Shown here: positions 11,501-23,206 of the stretch, piece after piece
Layout: every line of letters begins with the position of its first letter
Numbering within the stretch: position 1 is the stretch's first letter
NCBI GenBank assembly: GCA_013400115.1
Contig: VXBP01005586.1
Coordinates: 505,537-569,536 of the forward strand
Length of the DNA stretch: 64,000 nt
DNA from: Rhinopomastus cyanomelas
Taxonomy: Eukaryota > Chordata > Aves > Bucerotiformes > Rhinopomastidae
Direction of reading: 5' to 3'
Translations under genes and position numbers: made by a program
The notes under the pieces: generated by a model
What the model was told of the DNA's origin: nothing
What the model saw: the letters and a program-made list of their open reading frames with translations, nothing else
The model's database searches: none

Positions 11501-13082
11501 GCATAAGAAACACAACAGTCACTATTTTATACAACTACAATACAATGCTGTGATTCACTTGCATTAAGTCTGACTAAATATGTCATTATCCTTGAATATA
11601 AAATGCAGCTAATAATTTCAAAACTAAAAATAGAAAGATGTCATATGAATCCTATGTGATTTACTCCTGTCTTTCCAACATTTTTGTAGATGCTTATTAG
11701 CTTTGCTGTCTTGTCCCCAAATACTTCCTTTAGCTTTTTTTGCTTTCCAAGACAGCGTCTTCTTACAGAAATGCATTTCTAGAATTTTATATAGAAAGAG
11801 AACTACATCACTACACTACTACAGTAGCCATGCTGATATGAAATGTAGATGCCATTGTAGAGGAAGAAAATCAAATGGCAGAAAAGATGCCAATGAGGTA
11901 CATGGGAGCAAATACACAAATAAATCCTTTATAATGAAAGGAAATAGTACTAAAAGTCTTCTAAAAATGTCAGCTGCGGGAACTCAATAAAGGTCAAGAC
12001 ACTTTGAAAAGAAGAAGTTAATCAAAGATTTTCTGTATTTGCACTCTTTTATTCCACAATTCAGTACAAGGTACTTCCAGGTTTAAAGCTAAGAAGTGAC
12101 CTTTATGGCCAACATTCACTGTTCATTATCCTAGAAGCCTCACGTTCTGCCTGAAGAAGCCAACCAAACCTGTTGATGTGCAAGCTGTCTAAATCTATAC
12201 CTTGCAGGGCACAGTGACATTACCCTCCAAATCCACTACTTAGAACTTCACCAATGTGATTACTTTTCACTGCTCTTGCATAAACCAAAGCAAACAACAG
12301 GTGGGGAATGACCCCAAGACTCACTGTGCAGATTTCAAAAAGCTTTTAATGTGACCATTCCCACCACCAGCAGTTGAAAATAGGTGGAGCAAATGTTTGT
12401 GTGCCAATAAAAATGTTTCATTTAACAACCCAGTATGTGTCAAGAAGGCCAATTAAAATGTACGGGCACGTTTTGGAGTCACTGAATTTAGAGTCACACT
12501 TCCAAATGAGGATGCTGTCATTACAAAAATGACAAGCAGATTTCCAGCACCTAAAGGAAAGCCACTTCTATTACCATTTTCTTTAAATTGTGACTCTCAA
12601 AATGAAAGAAAAATCAAAAACAAGAAACTGGTTGTAATGCTATTCATGCTCTGGAAACCCTGGGGGGTTTTGGTGACTTAACAACCACATTTTCCTGTGT
12701 TTGAAGTGCTTCTCTCCCTTCTAGTGCAAGACCATTACAGAAGAGGCGAAACAGCAAAAGAGAGTACACTGCAAGTGCTTCTGTATTTCCTCTCTCAGGC
12801 AGGAAAATTATTTTCCTCTGGTGATTTAGTTACAACACATATTTAAGTTACTCTAACAGCAACTAAAACTACCACATGAATTCTCAATTCATGCTTTCCC
12901 CAAGACTTAAGAAGGAGCTTTGTTTTCCAAATAACACCCTTTACTCTGTATCTTTAAGTAATTATCTTCTCTGAAGCTAATGAGAGCTTTAATGTAATAA
13001 ATAATGTATCTTTTAAGGAGAGTCATCTTCCCCTGAAACTCATTCATGGGTTATCTCAAACCAGTAAAGATTGTATGCCACA
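8571..13082. other. Long non-coding stretch, no gene seen
   Basis: About 4.5 kb with no CR1. The largest plus-strand frames (9276-9563, 9949-10206, 11703-11990; 85-95 codons) are unremarkable and match nothing I know. A 14-base poly-A run sits at 10301-10314, with no recognisable retrocopy upstream of it. It looks like intron or intergenic DNA. Confidence 0.5.
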
Positions 13083-13542
13083 ACAGGATCATACAGAATG
13101 GCTGAGGTTGGAAGGGATCTCTGGGGATCATCTGGTCCTACTCTCATGCTCAAGGAGGACCACCTGTAGTCAGATCCTCAGGATTGTGTCTAGTCAACTT
13201 ATTAATACCTCTGAGGGAGACTCCATGAACAACTTGGGCAATCTGTGCCAGTGCTCACTAACCCCGTCAGTAAAAAAGTGCCTTCTGATGTGTTTCAGTT
13301 TACACGTTATCTCTGGTCCTGTCACTGGGCACCACTGAAAAGAGCCTGGCACCATCCTCTTTTGCACCCTCCTTTCAGATATTTGGTATTTATTCAAGTA
13401 TTACATCAGTAAGATCCCCCTCCCCAAGGCTTCTGTTATCCAGACTGAACAGTCCCAGCTCTCTCAGCCTTTTCCCCATGTGTAAACTTGAGTCCCTTCA
13501 TCACCCTTGTGGCCTCAATGAACTGTCTCCAGTATGTCTCAT
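13083..13542 (-). mobile_element. CR1 LINE 3' fragment, older classical subfamily
   Basis: On the minus strand this is the classical CR1 3' end. Read on the plus strand, it starts 'CAGAATGGCTGAGGTTGG' and then shows 'GGGATCATCTGGTCCTA', 'CCTCTGAGGGAGACTCCAT' and 'CACTGGGCACCACTGAAAAG'. It fades out near 'CTGTCTCCAGTATG'. About 460 bp are kept, with small indels. It is a different subfamily from the copies ending in ATTAGGGATTGG. Confidence 0.95.
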
Positions 13543-15759
13543 ATGTGATTACACAGGGTTTCAACTCTGAAAATTTCTAGAAGCATCCAGAATGTTCTTA
13601 TTAGCTGGAAGTTAAACCCTTTTGTGTCCCTTTAGCTGCTACACAGGGTTCCTAGAACAAGAAGTAAGAGAACTCATGGTCCTCCAAATTTAGCATGAGG
13701 GGGTTTCCTCTTTAACCACTAGAATACTTCCTTTCATCCTGGTCCTAACTCAAACCAACATAATTTAAGTCAACTTTCAGGAAACTCTAAATTACGCCAA
13801 TGCTTCAGAAAATACCTCCCTGCTACCTGCAAAATTAAAAAGATATAAAGACACTTAAAATTCCTGCTGGTCCTGAGTTTAAAGTTTATGCAACAAGTAA
13901 TTAAACATATTATGATGTTGTTTTGCAGTATGGCAAGGCTGACAGAAAAGGTAACAGATTAAAAGACAAAACATGAACATCATGAAAATAAAGACATTTT
14001 CATACCCGTCTTTCCCTCCTCTCATCTATTTTTGGGAAACATGTGAAACTGGTTCCAAGTCTAAAGCTTTTCATAGTGTGTACAACGTGTCAGTAATTCT
14101 GTGTCATAGTGCAGCCTAAAAAACAGCTTAAATTAATTTAGGAAAAGACAAACATTTCAAAACCAGAAAGTTCACTGGATATTCCAATATTTTTCTCTCT
14201 CCACATTTTGGTAAGAGAACTCAACAGCAAACATCTAGGCAGACTAAAAGACATGAACAACGACTGAGATATCCTTTTCACTTATTGATATTAAGCTGTT
14301 ACTTTGTCATTGTTCTTTCCAGAGCAATTCACCATAACTTGCAGCATGCAAAAAGCATGAAATAGATTAACTGAATGAGAAGTTATTTGATAAGCATTTC
14401 TGAAGAAATTTTTAATAACTAACACTGTAGCAAAGAAGAAAGATTAATAGTGACGGAGCAAGAAATGGTGTGGGGAAAGCCATTCGGCTAAACTCGGCAT
14501 AAGTGTCCTAGCATCAGTTCAGGCTTCAGCTGGACAGTTGCTACAGACACCTCTTATATTCAAAACATACAGCACAAAGGTACTTAGACCAATGGCTTTC
14601 TGCATCTCAAAATACTTGTTGGGATTTTTTTCTCCAGTAGATAAACTGGAAACTTTGAATAGGTTTGGAAATGGAAAAGCACCAACGCAAGGGTCATGAA
14701 GAGAACAAAGGAAAACATGCAAAACTAGCTTTGAATAAGATTGTTTCTACAGGATTCTCTGTCCAACAAATACAATTTAGGTGTATGAGTAAACAGCTTA
14801 TGACTTACACTGGTGGGATTTTAGGTATTTCAAAGGAAATAAAGTAATCTAAAACCTTCTTTACTGGTAACAAATTCCAAGCTTCAAATGAGATTGGACT
14901 GCATTAGTCACTAAGGAAAAATGTAATAATTTCCTGACAGTTCATTGAAACTTAAACTGCACTACAATAAAAATAAATATTAATAAATATTAATAAATAT
15001 CATCATCCCATTTAGAAGGAGTATCAGAAAACGATTCTCCTCCATTAGTTCAGGAATGGTAGGGATTTGAAATAGTGCAAAACGGCTGTCTGCATCTCAG
15101 CACAACATGGCTAAAGGGATTCATCTATCAATTGTCCTGTAACATGTAATGCAGTCAAATAATTTCTCTTTAGAAATTCTCTTTCCATCTCTAATTTCCA
15201 TACTGTCAGATGCAGATATCAAGCTTATAGATGGAAAATTGCATCAAGATACACCATAACAGACCACTTTAAAATTGAAGTATATTTTCCTGTACTTTAA
15301 GAACAAGCTCAACTCAGCTGCAAGATGCTGTATTAAGAAACATTAATTTACCAAGTTCTGATAATAGTCACTTTTAACAGAAAGTGCAGGACAGATAACA
15401 CAAACACATTTCGTACTGATAACTTCTTTCCTCTCAAAAAGTTCTTCCTTTAAAAGCACATATAGGAGTTTTATTTCTCACTGGCAAGGAATTCAGGACA
15501 TCAGTTTTAATTTGCAATCAGAAATATCCATAAAGATCATTACTGTGTCCTCAAGCATCAGTTGAGCATTTAAGTAACCATCAAATAAATGGAAAACTAA
15601 AATCCCAAGCTACACATCTCATTCAAAATGCATTTCTGCAAGTTATCTACCTGTAAAGATACCTGCCAGTTCATTAAATAACCTTTGTTTCATTCTAAGT
15701 ATGATAAAATACTAACTTGTATTTAGATCAAATAACTTCAAGTTCATTTTTAGGCTCAA
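13543..15759. other. AT-rich non-coding stretch
   Basis: Nothing gene-like was recognised. A 10-bp AT-rich tandem repeat lies near 14985. A minus-strand open stretch at 14519-14660 lacks a convincing splice acceptor and is not called. Confidence 0.5.
14971..15000. repeat. Three copies of TAATAAATAT (10-bp unit)
   Basis: Three head-to-tail decamers are read directly, the first with one mismatch. This is a short AT-rich tandem repeat with no sign of function. Confidence 0.9.
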
Positions 15760-16104
15760 CTTCAGAGGTGACCTCAATGTTTATAAATATGTGAAGGGTG
15801 GGTGTCAGGAGGATGGAGCCAGGGTCTTCTCAGTGGCACCTAGTGATAGGACAAGGGGATTGGGTGTAAGCTGCAACATAGGAGGTTCTACCTAAATATA
15901 AGAAAGAATTTCTTCTCAGTGAGAGTGACGGGCATTGGAATGGGCTGCCCAGAGCGGGTTGCGGAGTCTCCTTCTCCGCAGAAGTTTAAAACCCAACTAG
16001 ATATGTTCCTGTGTAACTTGGTCTAGGTGATCCTGCTGTGTCAAAGGGGATTGGACTAGATGATCTTTTAAGGTCCCTTCCAGTCTCTAATGTTCTGTGA
16101 TTCA
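15760..16104 (+). mobile_element. CR1 LINE 3' fragment
   Basis: It shows 'GAGGTGACCTCAATGTTTAT', 'GGTGTCAGGAGGATGGAGCC', 'GGAATGGGCTGCCCAGAG' and 'TTGGACTAGATGATCTTTTA', and ends TAATGTTCTGTGATTCA. It belongs to the same subfamily as the copy at 4.7 kb but has several indels, so the ORF2 frame is broken. It is 5'-truncated near 15760. Confidence 0.95.
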
Positions 16105-16991
16105 CTGTCAAAGCAAACAAACATTGGGCAAACCCGTCTATCGCTGATTAGCAAAAGACAATCATGGCATAGCGTTTCAGTATTAACTTCTCAGAAGAAT
16201 GGTATCCTGATCAAGATCCTTCATAATGACTGCAGAGGCATTAGACTTTTTCGAGAAGTGGTCCTAGATGGCTAACACAGTTTGTATGAGAGTGATGCTA
16301 AAATGAATACAAAATGTGAAGTGACACATTAGAAGAAGCTATTTTCCACTTACTTCTCCTTGAACAATAGCCGCGTGCCCAATCATGCTCATACATAAAT
16401 ACACAAAGAACTATTCTATTCCAGACAAAAGCATTATTTAAGTGAGAGGCATAAAGTAGGATCTTTATAATCCAGTTATTGCATTATTTATGATTGTTAA
16501 CTGCTGTGTAGAAATAACTTTGAATACTGACAGATTATTTTTCTATCCTTGACACAGTAAATTGGTCCTGGTACTACATTCAGGAACGAAGTCTAGTTAG
16601 TTCTCTTTGGAGCCATCACTGATCTCAGAAATCATTAATTTTGCATACAATAAATCATTACTAATGAAGTAAATTACACGTGAAGTGATTCTATGGAAGT
16701 CTAATATACAATAGCTAGTTTCTGCCTGAAAAGCATTTATGTCAGGTACAGCACTATGAGAAGTTACATCACCTTTCCTAAGGGGTCATCCACAGAACAA
16801 GACCAGTTTGCTATGTCAACAGCTAAAAGATCAGGCATCAGCACCATGCAGCACGCTGTTAATGCATCGTTACCTGCCACACATAGGGGATACTGAAGCT
16901 GCACAGTCAAACACACAGAAATTCTCAAGGCTGCTCCTCCCTGGCAGGTTCACTTAGCTTTTTGTGTTGGGGTTTTTTTGACTCAAAGAGT
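16105..16991. other. Non-coding stretch
   Basis: No gene, repeat family or RNA signal was recognised between two plus-oriented CR1 fragments. Confidence 0.5.
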
Positions 16992-17266
16992 AGCAATTAG
17001 TGATACAACAAGACGGAATGGGTTCAAGTTACAACAGGGTAGGTTTACACTTGATATTAGGAAGAATTTTTTTCACAGAAAGGGTGGTCAGGCACTGGAA
17101 TAGGCTTCCCAGATAGGTGGTTGAGTTGCCATCCCTGGATGTGTTTAAAGATCATTTCAATGAGGTGTTGAGGGATCTGGTTTAGGCGTGAACTTGTAAG
17201 GCAGGGTAGATGGTTGGACTCGATGATCCCTGGGGTCTTTTCCAACCAGAGTGATTCTGTGATTCA
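16992..17266 (+). mobile_element. CR1 LINE 3' fragment, distinct subfamily
   Basis: It carries 'GGTCAGGCACTGGAATAGG', 'CCATCCCTGGATGTGTTTAA', 'GATCTGGTTTAGG', 'GGTTGGACTCGATGATCC' and 'TCTTTTCCAACC', and ends GTGATTCTGTGATTCA. These wordings differ from the ATTAGGGATTGG-type copies. The same subfamily is seen in reverse at 22.9, 29.5 and 48.0 kb. It is 5'-truncated. Confidence 0.94.
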
Positions 17267-18110
17267 GTGCACATGCTTTGACAGTTGGGTTAACAAGGAG
17301 CTACTACCTTCTAATTTTTTTTTCCTCTTCTCATAGTAGAGCACTAAAATTAGCCTAAGCTACTAAAATCCTAGGACAAAGAAAACCCCTTTTTTCCCTT
17401 TTCCTTCCTACTATGCTCAATATACTACTACGCAAGAGCATTATATATCAGTAGTTTATCTTCACAAGAGATCCTATTTCTATTTTTATAGCTCAAGATC
17501 CACAGCACAAATCATATGAATTGTGTTTGTGTCTGCCTAATCTGGAATGTTTCCAGAGCCATTTTGTTCATAACATTTGTCACTGTGCAGTAGAAAACAA
17601 GCACAATTCACAGTTGCTATGAGCTTCAGCTGCCACTGGGCAAGCTCTGTATTCTTTATTTTATAAGTGTCCAACACCTACATGTATAAATATAGAACTC
17701 ACTATACAACACAAGGATCACAATTAGTTATTGTTGTTAATAACATTATATGTCTTACTCATCAAGTAAAATCCAGGCTTCAGAGTAGCATTTAACTAAA
17801 GAAACTCTCAGACAATCAACTTCTTCAATCCTTACTCAGTTCAGCACACAACATCAGTAAGTAAAATAGTTTCCACTGACCACATTCCTCAAACCTTTCA
17901 GGCATTCCTGAAACGCAAGCTATTCTGAATAGAGAAAATGGTAACACGTTAATGGAATTGGAGAATCTCAATTCAAATGCAGAGATGTGAATGACACTAA
18001 AAATTTAGCCCATACACCACTTGGTACTTAGGTTCTTACCAGTATTCATATGCCCAAGATCACAAGCCTACTCAGGAAAGAACGTTTTGGACAACAGTCG
18101 CTCACCTCGA
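17267..18110. other. Non-coding stretch
   Basis: No gene was recognised. A minus-strand AATAAA sits at 17655-17660 and a strong minus-strand donor-like site (CTG|GTAAGAA) near 18036. No open exon ends at that donor in any frame. Confidence 0.45.
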
Positions 18111-18266
18111 TCAGAAATCACAGAACTGGTGAAACACAGTATTCTCAAGGAACAAAGGAATAATACTCTGATCTTCATGAACTTCCAGAAAACAACGATA
18201 ATGAGAAAGCTGAGTATCTTCAGCAAAGGAAGATTTAGCATTCCCATACACAATATTTATGCTTTT
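18111..18266 (-). CDS. Candidate minus-strand exon, unrecognised
   Basis: A 51-codon open stretch follows the acceptor-like site CTTATTTTAG|AAAAGC at 18266 and ends at TGA (18111-18113). The translation is protein-like in composition, for example 'SSFAEDTQLSHYRCFLEV' and 'EDQSIIPLFLENTVFHQF'. A good donor (GATCGAG|GTGAGC) lies only eight bases past the stop, so the TGA could instead be a chance nonsense codon in an internal exon. I do not recognise the protein. It lies downstream, in the leftward direction, of the CpG-island promoter, which makes an exon possible. Chance open reading is equally plausible. Confidence 0.2.
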   Translation of the reverse strand, partial: KSINIVYGNAKSSFAEDTQLSHYRCFLEVHEDQSIIPLFLENTVFHQFCDF

Positions 18267-19007
18267 CTAAAATAAGCTTATCATTTTAATATGATCAACA
18301 ACCATAACATCTCAGCACCCCTTTCAACTTCTTCACCTAAAACAAAATGTAACTACTTAGAAGTTGGAGCATTACACAGAAAGGCGACAGACCTCTTTTG
18401 CTGCAGTTCGGGGTAGACCTGACGGCATGAACAGATTAATGGGTAAAAAAAGTAAAGAGGTAATTAAACCAAAAGCTGATGTTTCAAACCATTACAGCAA
18501 ATCTGCATAATCAGTACACAAGTCCTTAAAACTAGCAGGCCAGACTGGATTAAAGAAAGAGTAAATCCTACCATATTTAATGTTCCACATGGTTTCAGGC
18601 ACCTTTTTATGTGCACTTTACTATTTCCCTCTACAGGAACAAAATAATGTCTCCTAGTGCTACTAATTCCTCATGAAAGAACCACTTTTCAGATAATAAG
18701 AAAATCCTAAAACATAATCTATTTTCTCTTTGATACAAATTTCCATCAAGAACAGTGAATGAAACCAAGCTTACAGAATGTGAAAGCGATAAAGTATAAT
18801 GACTTCAAACCTTCTCCTCTTTTTTGTTTTCTTCTACTTTCACTGAAGTCAGAAAATTTCTCGATTCCACATAAAGGAACAACTTGCCAAAGTCATCTTC
18901 CACTTGAGAAAACAAATTGGTGGCTTCTAGCAATGGCTACATTTAGAAGATGCTTATGTAGAACTTCCCTGACCACCTTCTTTCAGAGCAAAAAGAGTTA
19001 AAGTGTT
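18267..19007. other. Non-coding stretch between two candidate exons
   Basis: Nothing was recognised. If either neighbouring exon is real, this would be intron or 3' UTR. A minus-strand ATTAAA occurs around 18284. Confidence 0.4.
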
Positions 19008-19161
19008 TTAATTAATCCACTTGTCCTTGACAAATACTTCCTTTACGATGTTTTTCATATAACTCAACATTGGCTGCATCTTCTTGACAGCTGGTATTTC
19101 CTTAGCAGAGAATGTCTCAAATGGTTTACGTATAACATTCTTTCTAAAATTCATTTCCTTT
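19008..19161 (-). CDS. Candidate minus-strand terminal coding exon, unrecognised
   Basis: On the minus strand a 13-base pyrimidine run is followed by a branch-point-like TATTAAC and the acceptor CTTACACAG|AAAGG at 19161, a complete set of acceptor signals in the right order. Behind it, 51 codons stay open to TAA at 19008-19010. The peptide is rich in Lys, Met and Ile, for example 'FRKNVIRKPFETFSAKEI' and 'KKMQPMLSYMKNIVKE'. The exon would begin with the third base of a codon. An ATTAAA hexamer overlaps the stop. I cannot match the sequence to a family. It is the best-supported of the four minus-strand candidates, but it still lacks homology or transcript support. Confidence 0.3.
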
Positions 19162-21183
19162 CTGTGTAAGAAGTTAATACACCAGGAAAAAAAAAAAAAG
19201 CAGGAATTTTTCATGCCATGTGGGATTAAACGGTTCTAGTTTTGCTTTAAATTAGCCTAATAATTTTTTTAGAAATATTGTTAACATGGCTGAGGTTTAA
19301 CAGTTGGAAAAAAGAAAAATACTTGTAAATAACTTTGCTTCTCTCTAGATCTCATTCTAACATGAGCTTCACTTTTATGTTCTAGCTCTTCAGCACATGC
19401 CTGGTGAAAACTTCACAGCTCTTAGTAAGGTTCAGCTTAGGGAATGGATAGTAAGAAGAACAATTATCTAGTTAAGAACAAGAGATTGATGGTTCTATCT
19501 CAAACAGCTACCAGACCACAAAGTTCTTGATAACTTCCATTCTAAATGTTAAAATCACTCAAGCTGTTGAAACTAGCAGAAAAGCACACCATAACCTTTC
19601 TCAAGAGAATAAGACATTGAGGTCTCTCAGAAGGAAATACAGCTCCTAAGGGCAGGCTACTCTATACTAACACCAAATTGCAGATTCTTAGGAGCTAGGA
19701 GATTTGCACTGGTTGCACAGGGGAAAACTAAGCTCCCACATGCAAAAACCCTGGGGAAATGGCATCTTTACTGGATAAAGACAAGGCCAAACACAGGCAT
19801 TTGCTCTACAGCCTGTAATACATTCTCCCAGAAAAGGTTATAAAGCCTTTGCTGTATGGTTGGAGAACTACAGCAGCAACTGCAGTCTTTAAGTGATAAA
19901 AAAATACCTGCTGATAATTTCTCTTCCCTCTTGTCAACCTAAAAGCATTCATCAAAATATGATGCTTCTGACAGAGCAGATAATTCTCTGTACTGCTGAA
20001 AATTTCCATTCTAAAATATTCCCTCATGATCTTTGAGGTCTTTTCCAGCCTTACTGATTCTAGTTTTGTGGTTCTATTCTGCAGCCTTTGGAACTCCACA
20101 CACAACAGTATTTTTCAATGGAGATAGAAAGATTTCCTCTCTCCTTCTAATACGAACACTCATTTCAGCAATCTGCTCAGAACAATTAAGCTATTTTGTT
20201 CTGAAAGCAAGCTAATTCTTCATGTCCAGAGGTCACGGTAACAGGGCTATAGACAGGACATGCAATGCTAGCTTGCCTAGTAATTTTTCGTAGATTCCTT
20301 ACTTAACGTCAAAAAAGAAAAAACAGACATTAACCACCTGTAATTGCCACAGTCTACATTAAAATTAATAAGAACGTGAATACACTTGGAGCCACACTCA
20401 ACATGGGAATAACTTGAAGCTTCATTTAAAAAAAAAAAGGAAGTATCTGCTAGAGCCACTTCAGTGCACAGTGCTGTTGCAGAAAGGTAATGGTCTGACA
20501 AGTTGTAAAGGCACAGAGGGCAGCCGATTAAAAATAAGATCTTACTAACACATGACTGACAGTTACAGACAGTTACTAAACACCCTGAACTTTTCAGAAG
20601 GTTCTCTGAAAATATACTAGTAGCAGTTATTTTTAATTAAAGCTATTCGATGGCACAAGGGTGCCGCATATCATGTCATAGTGCTCTTCAATAGACCAGT
20701 CTAGTGCAATTACTTTAACAAAACCCTACGATTTTAACTCTTTTCTTTTAGTAAGATGCCTGTAAGTATATGTGTTACCAACAATCATATTTGCAATATT
20801 CCTATTGTGACCACTCAAGCCACATTTGTTTCTGCCTATATTTAATTTCCATACTACCATGTCTCAATTTTACAGCTGCCATCTCTCAAGGATGTCCAAT
20901 GACCCACTGTAATAAGAACACAAGGAAATACAGCTGTTTAACCTTTGGTATCTTTGCAGGCATTTGTCAGTCAAAACTGATTTAGGTGGCAGACTAGTTA
21001 AACATACCGCTCTTCTATTTGCTGTCAATATCTAAATGAGACATGAGATTCCCTTAACACATTGTCTTGAACTGCATTTTTTTTTATTACTTACTGGAGC
21101 TAATACTGGTTAACATCTAATGCTGCACCCAACAGAAGTCCAAACTAAATGATTGTCAATATTTAAGAAAAAGACCAAAACTC
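19162..21183. other. Non-coding stretch
   Basis: No gene or repeat family was recognised. A minus-strand frame at 20277-20501 has a weak acceptor (ATGAAG) and is not called. Confidence 0.45.
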
Positions 21184-21228
21184 CTTCCTCACTATAGGAA
21201 GGACCAAATTTCTTCCTCACTGTAGGAA
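21184..21228. repeat. 17-bp near-identical direct repeat, 28-bp period
   Basis: CTTCCTCACTATAGGAA (21184-21200) recurs with one change as CTTCCTCACTGTAGGAA (21212-21228). The second copy ends a few bases before the 5' end of the adjoining CR1 fragment. The 28-bp period equals that of the duplication beside the CR1 at 4.7 kb. Confidence 0.85.
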
Positions 21229-21231
21229 TGA

Positions 21232-21600
21232 GAGCTGGATCTCTTTAGCTTGGAGGAGACCGAGGGGTGACCTCATTAATGTTTATAAATATGTGAAGGG
21301 TGAGTGTCAGGAGGATGGAGCCTGGCTCTTCGCAGTGGCATCTAGTGATAGGACAAGGGGCAATGAGTGTAAACAGGAACATAGGAGGTTGCACATAAAT
21401 ATGCAAAGGAATGCCTTCGCAGTGAGGGTGATGGAGCATTGGAACAGGCTGCCCAGGGGGGCTGTGGAATCTCCTTCTCTGGAGATGTTTAAAACTCGCC
21501 TGAATAATGTTCCTGTTTAACTTGGTCTAGGTGATCCTGCTGTGGCAGGAGATTGGACTAGATGACCTTTCAAGGCCCCTTCCAATCCCTAATGTACTGA
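21232..21600 (+). mobile_element. CR1 LINE 3' fragment, young-looking
   Basis: It begins within the ORF2 C-terminal region ('GAGCTGGATCTCTTTAGC') and continues through the 3' UTR ('GATTGGACTAGATGACC') to CCTAATGTACTGA, having lost the octamer tail. A 75-codon frame (21293-21520) preserves the CR1 blocks 'CQEDGAWLFAVASSDRTRG' and 'EHWNRLPRGAVESPSLEM' before running off frame near the end. It is the same subfamily as the copy at 4.7 kb. Confidence 0.96.
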
Positions 21601-22878
21601 TACCTTTATTACAATGTAATTAAAACCAACACTGTACAAAGAACGTTTTTACACAAACTACACTTCTAAGTAAACTGTGGAAATTTATGACAAAATAATA
21701 AAGTACTCATTTTACAATGAATATTAGACCCATGCAAGCACTAGGAATAGTCGATCGCTGTTAGTATTTTATTTCAAACATGGTATTGAAATGAAAATTT
21801 AAACCTGATGTTCCTAATAAAAGAACACACTTCTCTGCGGAAAGTCATAAATTTTGGGAGACACACACCCTTTTGTCACTTACAGCAGCTCAAAACAGAT
21901 GAGGCTGCAAAACACTTGTAAATCACATTGACACACAAGTATTTTTTAAGGAAACTCTAGTGCTAAATCTATCCATCTCATGGAGACAGCACAAAATGCA
22001 GTAAGACTAGTTGTCTTCTGAAACAGTCTACCTCCAAAGTTTAGAAAGATCAAACGTACCCAAAACATTACATTACATCTTGCTAGATGGTCTGCAAACC
22101 AAACAGCTCCTTTCCAAATTCCTAGAACATTAACTGTTTTCCACTATCTGATGATAAATTGCACACAGTTCATTGGCAGTGCATCGTTTTCAGTGGTCCT
22201 AAGGACAAATCTACTGACCTGGGCAAGAAACCTTGAAACAAATTCCTAAAATGGTTTTCTTTTTAAGGAAACTTACTAGTTAACATATTTAGCAGTGTTT
22301 TCACTCTGAAGAAGGACCAGAAGAAAGCTACTGTCTATGCAGGAGGCTGAAAGGAAATGATGAGCCTTACCTTACCAGACTACAGATTGGCTCAATAACC
22401 TTGGCATGAGTGTATTAATTTATGCTTTCTGAAATGTTGTACTCAAAAGGTTTTCCATGACTGAAGAGTTGGGGGGGGGGAATAAAAAGATATTTTTACA
22501 AAAATTTACTGACCCCCAAGGCCCCCAACCCCAGCTGATACACCATCTAAAAAAATTGTACAAATCAGAATTAGGAACAAGCTCCAAGTTCTGACAACCA
22601 CAGGCTGAAAGCTGGAAGACAATGTGCAGTGTGATTCACTTTGAAAAGGAAACTTTCCATAAAATCAGCATGTGGTCACCAGGGTCTCCTGGGTTAAAGG
22701 CTGTTTTCAATGAGCACAGAACCTGTAACTGTTATTCAGTGAGCTCAATGCCTGAGAAATTCCCACCCTAACACATACATTCTGGTTAAGAGTTAATGCT
22801 CATAAACATGAGAAAAAACATTGAGTGAATTTAAAGTTTTTGTTCCATTTAAGTTTCTTAAAAGTAATAGCACGAGAT
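21601..22878. other. Non-coding stretch
   Basis: It contains a 10-base poly-G run (22471-22480), which is rare in this AT-rich setting. It also contains a minus-strand site where good acceptors and a near-consensus donor bracket a 29- or 70-nt open segment (22277-22346). No gene was recognised. Confidence 0.45.
22471..22480. repeat. G10 homopolymer
   Basis: Ten consecutive Gs are read directly. The run is prone to length error or polymorphism. Confidence 0.9.
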
Positions 22879-23206
22879 ATCACAGAATCACGCAGGTTGA
22901 AAAAGACCCTTGGGATCACTGAGTTCTACCATCAACCCTACTCTACAAGTTCACCCCTAAACCATATCCTCCAACACTACATCCAAGTGTTTTTTAAACT
23001 CATCCAGAGACAGTGACTCAACCACCACCCTGGGCAGCCCATTCCAGTGCCTGACCACTCTCTCCCGGAAGAATTTATTCCTGGTGCCCAATCTAAACCT
23101 ACCCTGTTGGAGCCTGAAACCATTCCCTCTGGTTCTGCCACTACCTGTGAGAAGAGGCCAGCACCAACACCTCTACAATGTCGTTTCAGACAGTTGTAGA
23201 GAACAA
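22879..23206 (-). mobile_element. CR1 LINE 3' fragment, distinct subfamily
   Basis: Seen on the plus strand as the reverse complement: 'ATCACAGAATCACGCAGG', 'CAGAGACAGTGACTCAACC', 'GGGCAGCCCATTCCAGTG', 'CTGACCACTCTCTCCCGG' and 'GAAACCATTCCCTCTGG'. It is the same subfamily as the 17.0 kb copy, in the opposite orientation, and is truncated near the 'CAGTTGTAGAGA' block. Confidence 0.95.

Noticed and set aside
18030..18110. Two excellent minus-strand donor-like sites (CTG|GTAAGAA and GAG|GTGAGC)
   Set aside because: No frame stays open through to the CTG|GTAAGAA donor from any acceptor upstream, and the frame reaching the GAG|GTGAGC donor hits a stop first. They are treated as decoys, apart from the note on the 18.2 kb candidate exon.
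22360..22430. Minus-strand donor GTCTG|GTAAGG near 22374
   Set aside because: All three frames upstream contain stops within the nearest acceptor interval.
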